A stretch of DNA of 6,503 nucleotides, taken from assembly GCA_013375455.1 (NCBI GenBank), contig JABXJT010000147.1:1-6503 (forward strand), read 5' to 3'. The notes under the pieces were generated by a model. That model had not been told where the DNA came from, did no database searches, and saw only the letters and a list, made by a program, of their open reading frames with translations. Positions 1 to 6,197 of this stretch are shown here, piece after piece; the stretch's first letter is position 1, and each line of letters opens with the position of its first letter. A program made the position numbers and the translations under genes. The DNA is from Candidatus Helarchaeota archaeon. Its GTDB lineage: Archaea > Asgardarchaeota > Lokiarchaeia > Helarchaeales > HEL-GB-A.

Positions 1-2478
1 GTTGATCATGTAGCAAGTATTTGCTGTAGCGCTGTCATTTATTTCAACGACCTTCGCGTGATCTTCGACCCCCGCATGAACATTCATGTGAGTATTGGGG
101 GCTTCCCAAACGAACCAGCCCGCGGGGTTGCTACCGTCGGAATCATTTGTAAAATCGTAGGCAATGCCGGTCGCGTTTACCCAGGTGAGGGTCACGTTGT
201 TCGTCCCGATGGAGCAGTTATTGTTCGCATAATTCTGAAAATCGCTCGTGGTGTTCCAGAACACCTGTTTTTGGGGCGCAAGCGAGGGGATCTCGATGGT
301 GAAATTCCGGATGAAGCTGTTTGACGCGTTATCGAAAACCTGGACGTCAAATTGCGCCAGCCCGGGCACCTGGTGGGTGACGGGATCCAGGGCAAACTCC
401 AGGGGATCGGTGGGCCCTGCCGGGACGCTGGCGTCATTGACCGTCAAGTTGGCGGCGGTGACTTCGCGAAGCGTGCCATTATTAATCCAGCCTGAGAGGC
501 ACACGTCCGGTCCGGATCGTTCCACCACCAGCGCGTGATCGGTAAGGGGCGGTACAAGTGCGATCTTGCCATAGCTCGAGCGCTGAAGCACGATGGTCAT
601 GTCACCGGAGGGGCGCACCCAGCCAGCAATCGTGCAATTGTGGAGGGAAATGAACGAGGTGCAATTCCCCGAGGTGCGTTGAATATAGGTTGCCACTATT
701 CCGTTAACCGCCCCATACAGGGCTGCCTCTCCCTTTCCCAGGATCGTGGCATCCGTGAGAGAAAGGTTCGCGAGATCCGCGCCCGATACGAAATCGGTAA
801 TGGTGGAATTGGTAATCTTGCACGTGGAATCCCAGGCGGCGGCCACCCCATAAAGTTTGGGGGATTCGATCACGATTTGGGATTCATTGAGCCCGAGCAC
901 GGCGTGCTGTTTCGTAAAATTAGAGGTTTCATCAATCGTGAAGGTCTCATTATAATAAGAAGTATGATCAGTTCCACTTACGGTGCCGTTCTTGAAAATT
1001 GTAAGGGTGCCCTCTACCCAGTAAGTTTCTGCCACGATCTCAACCGTGGACTCATTAATTGAAACCGCGTCATTCGTGCCAACATCCACGATGGCCCCGT
1101 TCACCGCCGCGCCGTTTCTGACCGTCAATGTTGCAATCAGGGTCCCATTAGTTTTATAATATCCTTGCTGATTCGCTAAGAAAATTGCACCCGCGTTCAT
1201 GGTCGAGTCATCAATCGTGCCGGTCGCGTTATTCAAGATTCGGAAGATCGTCTCCACGTTAAACGTAGAATCATTCCGGATGGTAACGTTGGCACGGTTC
1301 TCTACCGATACGATGGAGTCGAAAGGGCAAGAAACGGTTGAATTGTTAAAATTTGTCTTGGAAGTCCCAAAAAAATTGAGACGATGCAGGACATTGATAT
1401 CACTCAGGGGGTCGTCCCCTGCGGTTGCGGGGCTCACGGCAATCGTGCTCATGTTGAAAGTGACCGTAGCGTCTCCTGTAATCAAGACTGAACCCGCATC
1501 AATGGAACAATCGTAGAACGAAGTTTTTCCCAACCCTGCAATGCTGAGGCCCTCGTTCTTACGGAATGCATAATCCGCATGGGTGAGATTGAACGTACAC
1601 CCGCTGAACGTGGTCGCGTTTGTCGTGTTGATGCGGAGGACATCTCCAGACGTGGTTCGGGAAATCGTGAAGTTACACTTGTTGTAGCTGGTGACCTGCG
1701 CCGCCCCATCGATGTCCAAGGCGGTTAGAGTCAAGTTGCAGTTGTCGAAAGTGGCGAGGGCATTATCATAAATATTCAAAGTGTCCCCATTATTACCTGC
1801 CTCATCCTCGTCGCCCTCATCACCTGCCTCATCCTCGTCGCCCTCATCACCTGCCTCATCGTCATTGCCAGCTTCATCATCAGCTTCACCCTCATCAATG
1901 TCCTCATCATCGTTGCCAGCTTCATCATCCTCGTCGCCCTCGCCCGCCTCGTCGTCATCTTCATCCTCGCCCGCCTCACCAGGCGGATCAAACAGATAGC
2001 ATTGGCGGAACGTTGCATTCGCGTTCTCATAAATATCCAAGGAAGTGAAATCGATGGAACACTCTTCGAAGGTGGTGGCATTTGCACTCTGACGAATGTG
2101 GATGTAGGAAGTTACATCAAAGGCGCAGTGGTTGTAGAACGTGGCCTGCGCGTTGTCATAGATGTCCAGGGACGTGAGATCCAGGGTGCAGTTGTTGAAA
2201 ATAACTGTAGAGTTCTGATAAATTTCCATTGCATCAGTTAAAGTAAAGCTGCAGTAGTTAAATGTTGCAATAGCATTCCCATAAATCCTCGCATAGCCAG
2301 TGAAAGTTTCGCCGGTATAATTCCAATCATAATACAGCTGAAGATTATGGATTTTTGCATAAAGGAGAGTTGGTTCTTCGATATTTTGCATTGTTGGATT
2401 TAAAAGGGGGTTCATTTTCATAAAAGATGCTAAAAATAGTATAATAAGAATTACAGTTATTATTTTTTTCCAATTCAT
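1..2478 (-). CDS. Secreted parallel beta-helix repeat protein with concanavalin-like domain (C-terminus beyond window)
   Basis: The reverse strand is open for 826 codons from the ATG at 2476-2478 to base 1, with no stop; the C-terminus lies outside the window. Residues 1-21 (MNWKKIITVILIILFLASF) form a basic start plus hydrophobic segment, a signal peptide or N-terminal anchor. From about residue 60 a repeat of the type L-x-I-Y-x-N-A-x-A-T-F-x-N-C recurs, with cysteines at 76, 97, 118, 140, 160, 247, 268, 294 and 324. This period suits a right-handed parallel beta-helix, as in pectate-lyase-fold or polymorphic surface proteins. Residues 167-228 are an acidic insertion. Weaker helix-like sequence continues to about 640, then an Ig-like stretch around 700-735. 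From about 774 (YDFTNDSDGSNPAGW) a concanavalin/LamG-like module seems to begin. More than 30 N-x-S/T sequons support export. No catalytic residues are recognisable; adhesion or a cell-surface structure is inferred. The first roughly 80 codons are more AT-rich than the rest. Confidence 0.85.
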   Translation of the reverse strand, partial: MNWKKIITVILIILFLASFMKMNPLLNPTMQNIEEPTLLYAKIHNLQLYYDWNYTGETFTGYARIYGNAIATFNYCSFTLTDAMEIYQNSTVIFNNCTLDLTSLDIYDNAQATFYNHCAFDVTSYIHIRQSANATTFEECSIDFTSLDIYENANATFRQCYLFDPPGEAGEDEDDDEAGEGDEDDEAGNDDEDIDEGEADDEAGNDDEAGDEGDEDEAGDEGDEDEAGNNGDTLNIYDNALATFDNCNLTLTALDIDGAAQVTSYNKCNFTISRTTSGDVLRINTTNATTFSGCTFNLTHADYAFRKNEGLSIAGLGKTSFYDCSIDAGSVLITGDATVTFNMSTIAVSPATAGDDPLSDINVLHRLNFFGTSKTNFNNSTVSCPFDSIVSVENRANVTIRNDSTFNVETIFRILNNATGTIDDSTMNAGAIFLANQQGYYKTNGTLIATLTVRNGAAVNGAIVDVGTNDAVSINESTVEIVAETYWVEGTLTIFKNGTVSGTDHTSYYNETFTIDETSNFTKQHAVLGLNESQIVIESPKLYGVAAAWDSTCKITNSTITDFVSGADLANLSLTDATILGKGEAALYGAVNGIVATYIQRTSGNCTSFISLHNCTIAGWVRPSGDMTIVLQRSSYGKIALVPPLTDHALVVERSGPDVCLSGWINNGTLREVTAANLTVNDASVPAGPTDPLEFALDPVTHQVPGLAQFDVQVFDNASNSFIRNFTIEIPSLAPQKQVFWNTTSDFQNYANNNCSIGTNNVTLTWVNATGIAYDFTNDSDGSNPAGWFVWEAPNTHMNVHAGVEDHAKVVEINDSATANTCYMIN
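1795..1848 (-). repeat. Exact 27-bp tandem duplication (9 codons)
   Basis: Positions 1795-1821 and 1822-1848 are identical and adjacent, each encoding D-E-G-D-E-D-E-A-G on the minus strand. A third partial copy begins at 1849 (acctgcctcatc) and then diverges. Perfect identity next to degenerate versions points to a recent in-frame slippage event. Confidence 0.9.
1795..1980 (-). repeat. Acidic low-complexity segment inside the beta-helix gene
   Basis: This stretch encodes residues 167-228 of the beta-helix protein: 62 residues, 39 of them Asp or Glu, the rest almost all Gly, Ala and Asn, with no Lys or Arg. On the plus strand it appears as a run of ctcatc/ctcgtc/gcc trinucleotides. It keeps the reading frame. 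Cysteines 160 and 247 are 87 residues apart; without the 62 residues the distance would be 25, close to one rung. It therefore looks like an expanded loop in one turn. Growth by replication slippage is inferred from the internal repeats. Confidence 0.85.
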
Positions 2479-2530
2479 AGATCGTCACGTGTTTTTATTT
2501 TGTTTAATGTATCAAAAAGAGGTATGCGAT

Positions 2531-2538
2531 TTTATAAA
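2531..2538 (-). promoter_or_regulatory. Probable TATA box for the beta-helix gene
   Basis: TTTATAAA lies with its centre about 56 bases before the ATG at 2478. An archaeal start site about 25 bases downstream would give a leader of roughly 30 bases. There is no strong Shine-Dalgarno site before the ATG; only a weak GTGA (in cacgtgacgatct) sits nearby. The region is AT-rich, so a chance match is possible. Confidence 0.45.
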
Positions 2539-2607
2539 TTAAAATACTGGCGTTGAAAAGTGAAAATATAAGGAGATGTAAGAAATTTTAGTCAAAAATA
2601 GGAACTA

Positions 2608-2832
2608 CTAAGGATCTAGAATCATTGTTAGACGAGATATTTCAATTTGTTGATCTTGCAGGGTTTTATCGGGGGCGACAAAATTCCCCATTTGGAAAAT
2701 TGGTGTTATAGAAAGGAAGCTCCTAAATTTAATCCATTTATTTTCGCAAATACACTTACAATGATTTCTATTATTTCCTGAATCAGAATAATCCCACATA
2801 ATTTCAGAGATACCTAAAAGTATTATGCGCAA
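2608..2832 (-). CDS. Doubtful small cysteine-containing ORF, possible zinc-ribbon remnant
   Basis: A 74-codon frame begins with TTG at 2830-2832; an in-frame TAA lies 10 codons upstream of it and no ATG is available at the N-terminus. Its middle reads MWDYSDSGNNRNH followed by CKCICENKW. A Trp-Asp-Tyr stretch followed by C-x-C-x-C and a Trp resembles the second half of a small zinc ribbon, but the first cysteine pair expected for that fold is absent. No ribosome binding site is visible. It could be a decayed gene or a chance ORF; I do not assign a function. Confidence 0.22.
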   Translation of the reverse strand: MRIILLGISEIMWDYSDSGNNRNHCKCICENKWIKFRSFLSITPIFQMGNFVAPDKTLQDQQIEISRLTMILDP

Positions 2833-2838
2833 ATGTAC

Positions 2839-3219
2839 TATCCGCGATTTAGGTAGTTTTTATCGTATCTTAAGACTTAATTTTGAGTGGAAATATTAAA
2901 AATGAAAAGAAAGTTCTCGTTAGGAAACTGCTGCTATATACCTAATCTACCATTAATCTTTTTTGAAGGTACAGAATAGAGGGAATTCAGCAGTAATCCA
3001 CGCGAACTCAAAAAATCATCTAGTAACTTCGTAGGTTCCAAGAAGTGGAATCCATGTACAATTTGTGGAGTATATAATGGATGTTTGGAAATAAATTAGC
3101 GACGAAAACGTGATTGAATAGAATCACCCACAATTGTTATTAAGAAGTAGATAACTAGACTAATACTAGAGAACTTAGTCATTCTTATTCGATTCTAAAA
3201 AAATCTTACAACCCAAGCA
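2839..3219. other. AT-rich intergenic region, no convincing gene
   Basis: This gap lies between the divergent large genes. On the plus strand a frame without a start codon, ending at TAG 3097-3099, contains W-N-P-C-T-I-C-G-V-Y-N-G-C around 3046-3084, a C-x2-C-G pattern that may be a broken zinc-binding fragment. A short imperfect inverted repeat (ggttcca / tggaatcc with loop agaag, 3034-3053) falls in the same place. I see no RNA gene, mobile-element end or repeat array. Confidence 0.5.
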
Positions 3220-3226
3220 TTTATAA
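3220..3226 (+). promoter_or_regulatory. Probable TATA box for the propeller gene, giving a leaderless transcript
   Basis: TTTATAA is centred at 3223, about 23 bases before the ATG at 3246. With the usual archaeal spacing from TATA box to start site, transcription would begin at or within a few bases of the start codon. This fits the absence of a Shine-Dalgarno sequence in the aggacaattaaca leader. The sequence just upstream is not a clear BRE. Confidence 0.55.
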
Positions 3227-3245
3227 CTCTTCAGGACAATTAACA

Positions 3246-4991
3246 ATGAAATGGAATAAGCTGAAATCAAGTGCATTCATTTTTTTGATCATTGCCGCTC
3301 ACGCCCTCATAGTAATGGGGATTGCAAGATATCTTTATTCCCCAAATAATCGAAATCCCGAAACTGCACAAAATTTACAGGATGGTATAGAAATAGCGAA
3401 GTTAGCGAGGGGGTGGATGAAGACCGAGTTGATCTTCAACGAGAGCACGGGTAATGCTTATTTTGCTAAACTTGTGGCGGACAATGCGGGAAACATCCAC
3501 CTCGTTTGGTATGATTCTACCGATTATAATGGGGCGGGCACGGATGAGGATATCTTCTATCGGCTGTGGAACACTTCCATAGGCTACTGGGGACCTATCG
3601 AGGTGGTCTCTCTCGAGCATAATGGCAGTTCTTTTGTGCCATCGATCACGGTGGATGGGGACGGGCACGTGCACCTAGCGTGGATAGATAATACTAATTA
3701 TAGTGGTTCGGGTGAGGATTATGATATCTTTTATAAGCGTGGGAACACCACAACTGGCAATTGGACCCCGACCGTGGTGTTATCCAACGTGAGCGATGAT
3801 TTTTCTATGGATCCAGCACTTGCGGTGGATGTGTACGGCAATGCGCACGTGGTCTGGGCAGATAGATCGAATTATAATGACTCAGGTTCAGATAATGATA
3901 TTTTTTATAGATACTGGAATGCCACAACGGATACCTGGACGATAACTCAGGTACTTACTATGGAAAGCAATAGTAGTTCTGGCCTTCCATCGGTCGCGGT
4001 AGATTCCAATAGGACGGTGCACGTGGTCTGGCGGGAGTCGACTGCTAGTTACGAAGAAGTATTCTATAAATATTGCAACGCAACCACATATGCGTGGAGT
4101 AGCGCCGAACTCATCTCAACGGAGTTCCAAGGGGATCACGTGGTGCCAGAAATCGCGGTAGATAAGGCAGGGCACTTGCACGTAGTATGGCGTTCAGACG
4201 GTTCCTATGGCAGCTCGGGTTCGGATCCCGATATTTTCTATAAACGATGGAATGCCACCACGGGTAATTGGACCACCACGGAGGTAGTTTCCTCCGAGAG
4301 TGACATGACTTCTACTCAACCTGCAATCGCAACAGATTGTAACGGAAATGTCCACGTGGCATGGAGCGATATTACAGACCTCGATGGTGGAGGATCATAT
4401 CCTGATATTTTCTACAAATGTTGGAATGCCACAACTGGCAATTGGACCTCAACCGAGGTAATCTCTACAGAGAGCACGAGCGTATCTGCAAATCCAACAA
4501 TTACAGTAGATGGGATAGAATGCGTGCACGTCGCATGGGAGGATGCTACGGATTACAACGGCGCGGGCAGTGACTGGGATATCTTCTATAAAAAGACTGT
4601 ACCAATCCCGGAGGCCCCCGTGCTGGCATCTATCTGGCCCAATCCGGATGTGGATGGGATCATTGAGTTAAACTGGAGTGCAGTCGGAGGCGCGACTATT
4701 TATCATATCTATCGAGCCACTTCTTCAATCATTACAATAGACGGAATGAGCCCTATAGGCACCTCTTTCACCAATAATTATACCGACAGAGTCCCTACCA
4801 ATGGAATCTACTACTACGTGGTTGTCGCCGGCAATGCGTCCGGAAATAGTTCCATCTCGAATTGTGAATGGGTCGAGGTCGCCATTCCATTCATCATTCC
4901 TGGATTTGCATTATATGTGGGAATATTTGCGGTAATAGCGCTCATGATCATGCAGCATCGGAAAAAATCCGCTCCCAAGTTGGAGTTTTAA
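3246..4991 (+). CDS. Membrane-anchored surface protein: seven-bladed beta-propeller plus FN3-like domain
   Basis: The 581-residue product starts with a basic, hydrophobic segment (residues 1-30), a signal peptide or anchor. Seven repeats follow with the core G-N-x-H-V-V-W, then Y-N-G-S-G-S-D-x-D-I-F-Y-K and W-N-A-T-T-G-N-W-T. The conserved Trp residues are at 88, 146, 204, 262, 315, 373 and 431, a period of 58 with one blade five residues shorter. The seventh repeat stops after DIFYKK, and residues 57-67 (WMKTELIFNES) resemble the missing last strand, so the ring is probably closed by an N-terminal strand. Residues 455-545 look like an Ig/FN3-type domain (IELNWSAVGGATIYHIYRA). Residues 548-569 form a transmembrane helix followed by HRKKSAPKLEF, a cytoplasmic basic tail. 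Blades resemble sialidase/BNR-like propellers but I see no Asp-box or catalytic set, so binding or adhesion is more likely than hydrolysis. The ATG is chosen because it follows the TATA-like box and precedes the hydrophobic segment. Confidence 0.92.
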   Translation: MKWNKLKSSAFIFLIIAAHALIVMGIARYLYSPNNRNPETAQNLQDGIEIAKLARGWMKTELIFNESTGNAYFAKLVADNAGNIHLVWYDSTDYNGAGTDEDIFYRLWNTSIGYWGPIEVVSLEHNGSSFVPSITVDGDGHVHLAWIDNTNYSGSGEDYDIFYKRGNTTTGNWTPTVVLSNVSDDFSMDPALAVDVYGNAHVVWADRSNYNDSGSDNDIFYRYWNATTDTWTITQVLTMESNSSSGLPSVAVDSNRTVHVVWRESTASYEEVFYKYCNATTYAWSSAELISTEFQGDHVVPEIAVDKAGHLHVVWRSDGSYGSSGSDPDIFYKRWNATTGNWTTTEVVSSESDMTSTQPAIATDCNGNVHVAWSDITDLDGGGSYPDIFYKCWNATTGNWTSTEVISTESTSVSANPTITVDGIECVHVAWEDATDYNGAGSDWDIFYKKTVPIPEAPVLASIWPNPDVDGIIELNWSAVGGATIYHIYRATSSIITIDGMSPIGTSFTNNYTDRVPTNGIYYYVVVAGNASGNSSISNCEWVEVAIPFIIPGFALYVGIFAVIALMIMQHRKKSAPKLEF

Positions 4992-5171
4992 TCTCAGTAG
5001 TTCACTCTTCAAACTTCTATTTGCCACGGAATGCCATCGAAATTTCGAATGGTCAAACATGATGCGTGCATGGATACATGGTCATCTTAAAATTGGAAAG
5101 GTAGAACCATTCAATTCTGAGAAAAGATATATCATGGAGTCACCATTACACTTTCCATAAAGGTCGTCTAA
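4992..5171. other. Convergent intergenic region with an imperfect palindrome
   Basis: This gap separates the plus-strand propeller gene from the minus-strand small-gene cluster. A palindrome at 5034-5052, ccat-cgaaatttcg-a-atgg, has a perfect 10-bp core (5038-5047) extended by complementary ccat/atgg with one unpaired base. It could form a short hairpin for termination on either strand or bind a dimeric protein, but no T-run follows it closely. No gene is visible. Confidence 0.3.
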
Positions 5172-5351
5172 TCAATCTTCTTGTTTTTTGCTTTTGTTGT
5201 GGTTTTTTTCTTCATCAATACGTTCTTTTATCGCTTTTTTGGTGTCGTCCATGCGTTCTTTTTGCTTCTTCTCTTTAGCTTTGCGTTCAGCTTCTTCTTG
5301 TTCTTCATTACAGGTTATTTCAAAATCATCATTATCTTCATTATCCGACAT
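5172..5351 (-). CDS. Small highly charged protein, 59 aa
   Basis: The frame starts at ATG 5349-5351 (MSDNEDNDDFEI) and ends at TGA 5172-5174. The first third is acidic; the rest is a Lys/Glu-rich, probably helical or coiled-coil stretch (EEQEEAERKAKEKKQKERMD) ending in KNHNKSKKQED. It has no membrane segment and one Cys. Its start overlaps the end of the winged-helix gene (ATGTCGGATAA, with the upstream stop inside it), which suggests translational coupling. The same arrangement and a related N-terminus (MSNNDPNPNFEI) occur 363 bp upstream, which supports this being a real gene. Function unknown; an accessory or partner of the winged-helix protein is inferred from position only. Confidence 0.6.
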   Translation of the reverse strand: MSDNEDNDDFEITCNEEQEEAERKAKEKKQKERMDDTKKAIKERIDEEKNHNKSKKQED

Positions 5352-5591
5352 TTTCGATTTGGCTCCATTCGTTTTTCAAATTTAAATAAAACTTTTTGAA
5401 TGTTTCATTCAAAATTGGAATTTTAATATATCCGCCCTGTGGATGTTCAATATTTTGTTCAACGCGAAATTTTACGAACTTCCACAGAAGTTTCAAGGTT
5501 CTGGTGATCATGCTTGTCGATAAATTCAATTGTTCGGACATCATTTTCAGAGAAAAAAAAGAAGTTGGATGGTTAATGATAAAATCGAGGA
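5317..5591. repeat. Direct repeat copy 1 of the winged-helix/charged-protein unit
   Basis: This stretch matches 5680-5954 at a constant offset of 363 bp. It covers most of the winged-helix coding region and the first 12 codons of the charged protein. Shared landmarks include atttcaaaat at one end, cagagaaaaaaaagaag in the middle and ttaatgataaaatcgagga at the other end. The copies are diverged at scattered bases without indels, so the duplication is not recent. Confidence 0.88.
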
Positions 5592-5622
5592 AAAGTTTTT
5601 GTAAAGTATGTGTTTTGGACAT
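5341..5622 (-). CDS. Winged helix-turn-helix DNA-binding protein (downstream copy)
   Basis: The 93-residue product is almost entirely one winged-helix domain: helix 1 about residues 7-18 (LQKLFLDFIINH), helix 2 about 24-32 (SLKMMSEQL), recognition helix about 35-48 (STSMITRTLKLLWK), and a wing at about 52-70 (FRVEQNIEHPQGGYIKIPI). This pattern is typical of ArsR/MarR-like archaeal regulators, though I cannot name a family. Start ATG 5620-5622 lies within the upstream charged-protein frame. The stop overlaps the start of the 59-aa gene. Compared with the upstream copy its N-terminus is different: the typical N-P-x-T-R-L-I-L segment is replaced by MSKTHTLQKL, so the first helix may be altered by the duplication junction. 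71 of 83 aligned residues match the other copy. Confidence 0.65.
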   Translation of the reverse strand: MSKTHTLQKLFLDFIINHPTSFFSLKMMSEQLNLSTSMITRTLKLLWKFVKFRVEQNIEHPQGGYIKIPILNETFKKFYLNLKNEWSQIENVG

Positions 5623-5714
5623 CTGGATTTGCGAGCATTCTTTTGTTCTTGTTTCTTTTGCTCTTCTGATGCATCATCTATTTCAAAATTAGGGTTTGGA
5701 TCATTATTCGACAT
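5547..5714 (-). CDS. Small charged protein, upstream copy, truncated by the duplication junction
   Basis: The frame starts at ATG 5712-5714 and would give 55 residues. Residues 1-31 (MSNNDPNPNFEI then DDASEEQKKQEQKNARKSR) parallel the acidic then Lys/Glu-rich 59-aa protein downstream. From about residue 32 it reads through the winged-helix gene in the wrong frame (hydrophobic Leu/Phe end), so the C-terminus is not native. A one-base change near 5605-5622 would instead join the charged part to the winged-helix frame. An in-frame ATG at 5735 also exists, but 5714 matches the start of the homologue. It may be a remnant or part of a frameshifted fusion. Confidence 0.4.
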   Translation of the reverse strand: MSNNDPNPNFEIDDASEEQKKQEQKNARKSRCPKHILYKNFSSILSLTIQLLFFL

Positions 5715-5954
5715 TTTCAATTTGACTCCATTCATTTTTCAAATGTTCATAAAATTCTTTGAATGTTTAATCCAAAATTGGAATTTTTATATATCCGCCT
5801 TGTGGATGTTCAATATTTTGTTCGGTGCGGAATTTCACGAACTTCCGCAGAAGTTTTAAGGTTCTGGTGATTGAACTTTTGGATAAATTCAAGTGTTCGG
5901 ACATCATTTTCAGAGAAAAAAAAGAAGAGGGATGGTTAATGATAAAATCGAGGA
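5680..5954. repeat. Direct repeat copy 2 of the winged-helix/charged-protein unit
   Basis: This is the partner of 5317-5591, with the same order and orientation and a 363-bp offset. It covers winged-helix codons from L-D-F-I-I-N-H-P to the end and the first codons of the following charged protein. Similarity stops abruptly at aaaatcgagga (5944-5954), where this copy continues into an R-N-P-N-T-R-L-I-type N-terminus and the other copy does not. Confidence 0.88.
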
Positions 5955-6051
5955 TCAGTCGTGTATTCGGATTTCGTAAGATTTTGCCGAGTTTTCTAAG
6001 ATTTTTTATGGAATCCCCTAGTCGGGATCGATTTCGGGGGATGTTTTTGCC
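5767..6051 (-). pseudogene. Winged helix-turn-helix protein, upstream copy, no start codon and premature stop
   Basis: The frame is open for 94 codons between TGA 6052-6054 and TAA 5767-5769. It reads LGDSIKNLRKLGKILRNPNT then RLILDFIINHPSSFFSL, KMMSEHLNLSKSSITRTLKL and the wing EQNIEHPQGGYIKIPILD. It contains no ATG, GTG or TTG before the domain. At TAA 5767 the downstream copy has Asn-Glu-Thr, and after the stop the homology goes on in frame to 5704 (TFKEFYEHLKNEWSQIENVE), so the stop is a nonsense change. The N-P-N-T-R-L-I-L motif is the usual first helix of ArsR-like domains, so this copy keeps the older N-terminus. It may once have been the C-terminal domain of the upstream membrane protein. 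Confidence 0.6.
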
Positions 6052-6197
6052 TCACTTTGTCTTAGTTCTTCTTCTTGTTCATCTTGTTTCTTTTGCCACA
6101 TTACCTCTATAGAAGAATAGACCTGAAGCATTACGTCAGAGATGATTTCACCTAATGAGTCAAGATGGGGATTGAGGTCAAGAGTAGGAGTTTGAAA
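6018..6197 (-). pseudogene. Out-of-frame charged tail of the upstream membrane protein
   Basis: After an in-frame TAA at 6198-6200 the frame is open to TAG 6018-6020. It reads FQTPTLDLNPHLDSLGEII then SDVMLQVYSSIEVMW and a charged QKKQDEQEEELRQSEAKTSP ending EIDPD. Its amphipathic and acidic composition looks coding, while the competing frame here gives only a short Leu-rich end. It overlaps the membrane-protein frame by 46 bases and lies in the -1 frame relative to it; one extra base in the T3 run at 6195-6197 would join them. It could also start by itself at an internal ATG (about 6135 or 6105), but no ribosome binding site is seen. Confidence 0.45.

Noticed and set aside
535..1062. Plus-strand 175-codon frame.
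   Set aside because: It lies opposite the continuous 826-codon minus-strand frame, which has a signal peptide, repeats and sequons; the plus frame shows no domain and is a shadow of it.
1795..1860. Possible CRISPR-like short repeats.
   Set aside because: The units are adjacent without spacers and translate in frame as an acidic peptide, so this is a coding tandem repeat.
1781..1999. Plus-strand 72-codon Ser/Pro-rich frame (and the Met/Arg/Thr-rich minus-strand frame at 1776-2087).
   Set aside because: Both are alternate-frame readings of the acidic repeat in the long minus-strand beta-helix frame; their low complexity comes from the trinucleotide pattern.
5034..5052. Palindrome as an intrinsic terminator.
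   Set aside because: The stem is short and no T-run follows on either strand nearby; kept only as a weak note in the intergenic entry.
5181..5399. Plus-strand Phe-rich frames resembling membrane proteins.
   Set aside because: They are antisense readings of Lys/Glu-rich codons (ttt/ttc opposite aaa/gaa) in the charged protein; no start signal and no similarity to a membrane protein beyond composition.
6018..6197. Programmed -1 frameshift in the membrane-protein gene.
   Set aside because: No X-XXY-YYZ slippery heptamer is present at the point where the frames meet; an indel at a homopolymer explains it more simply, especially with a second break and a nonsense codon downstream.
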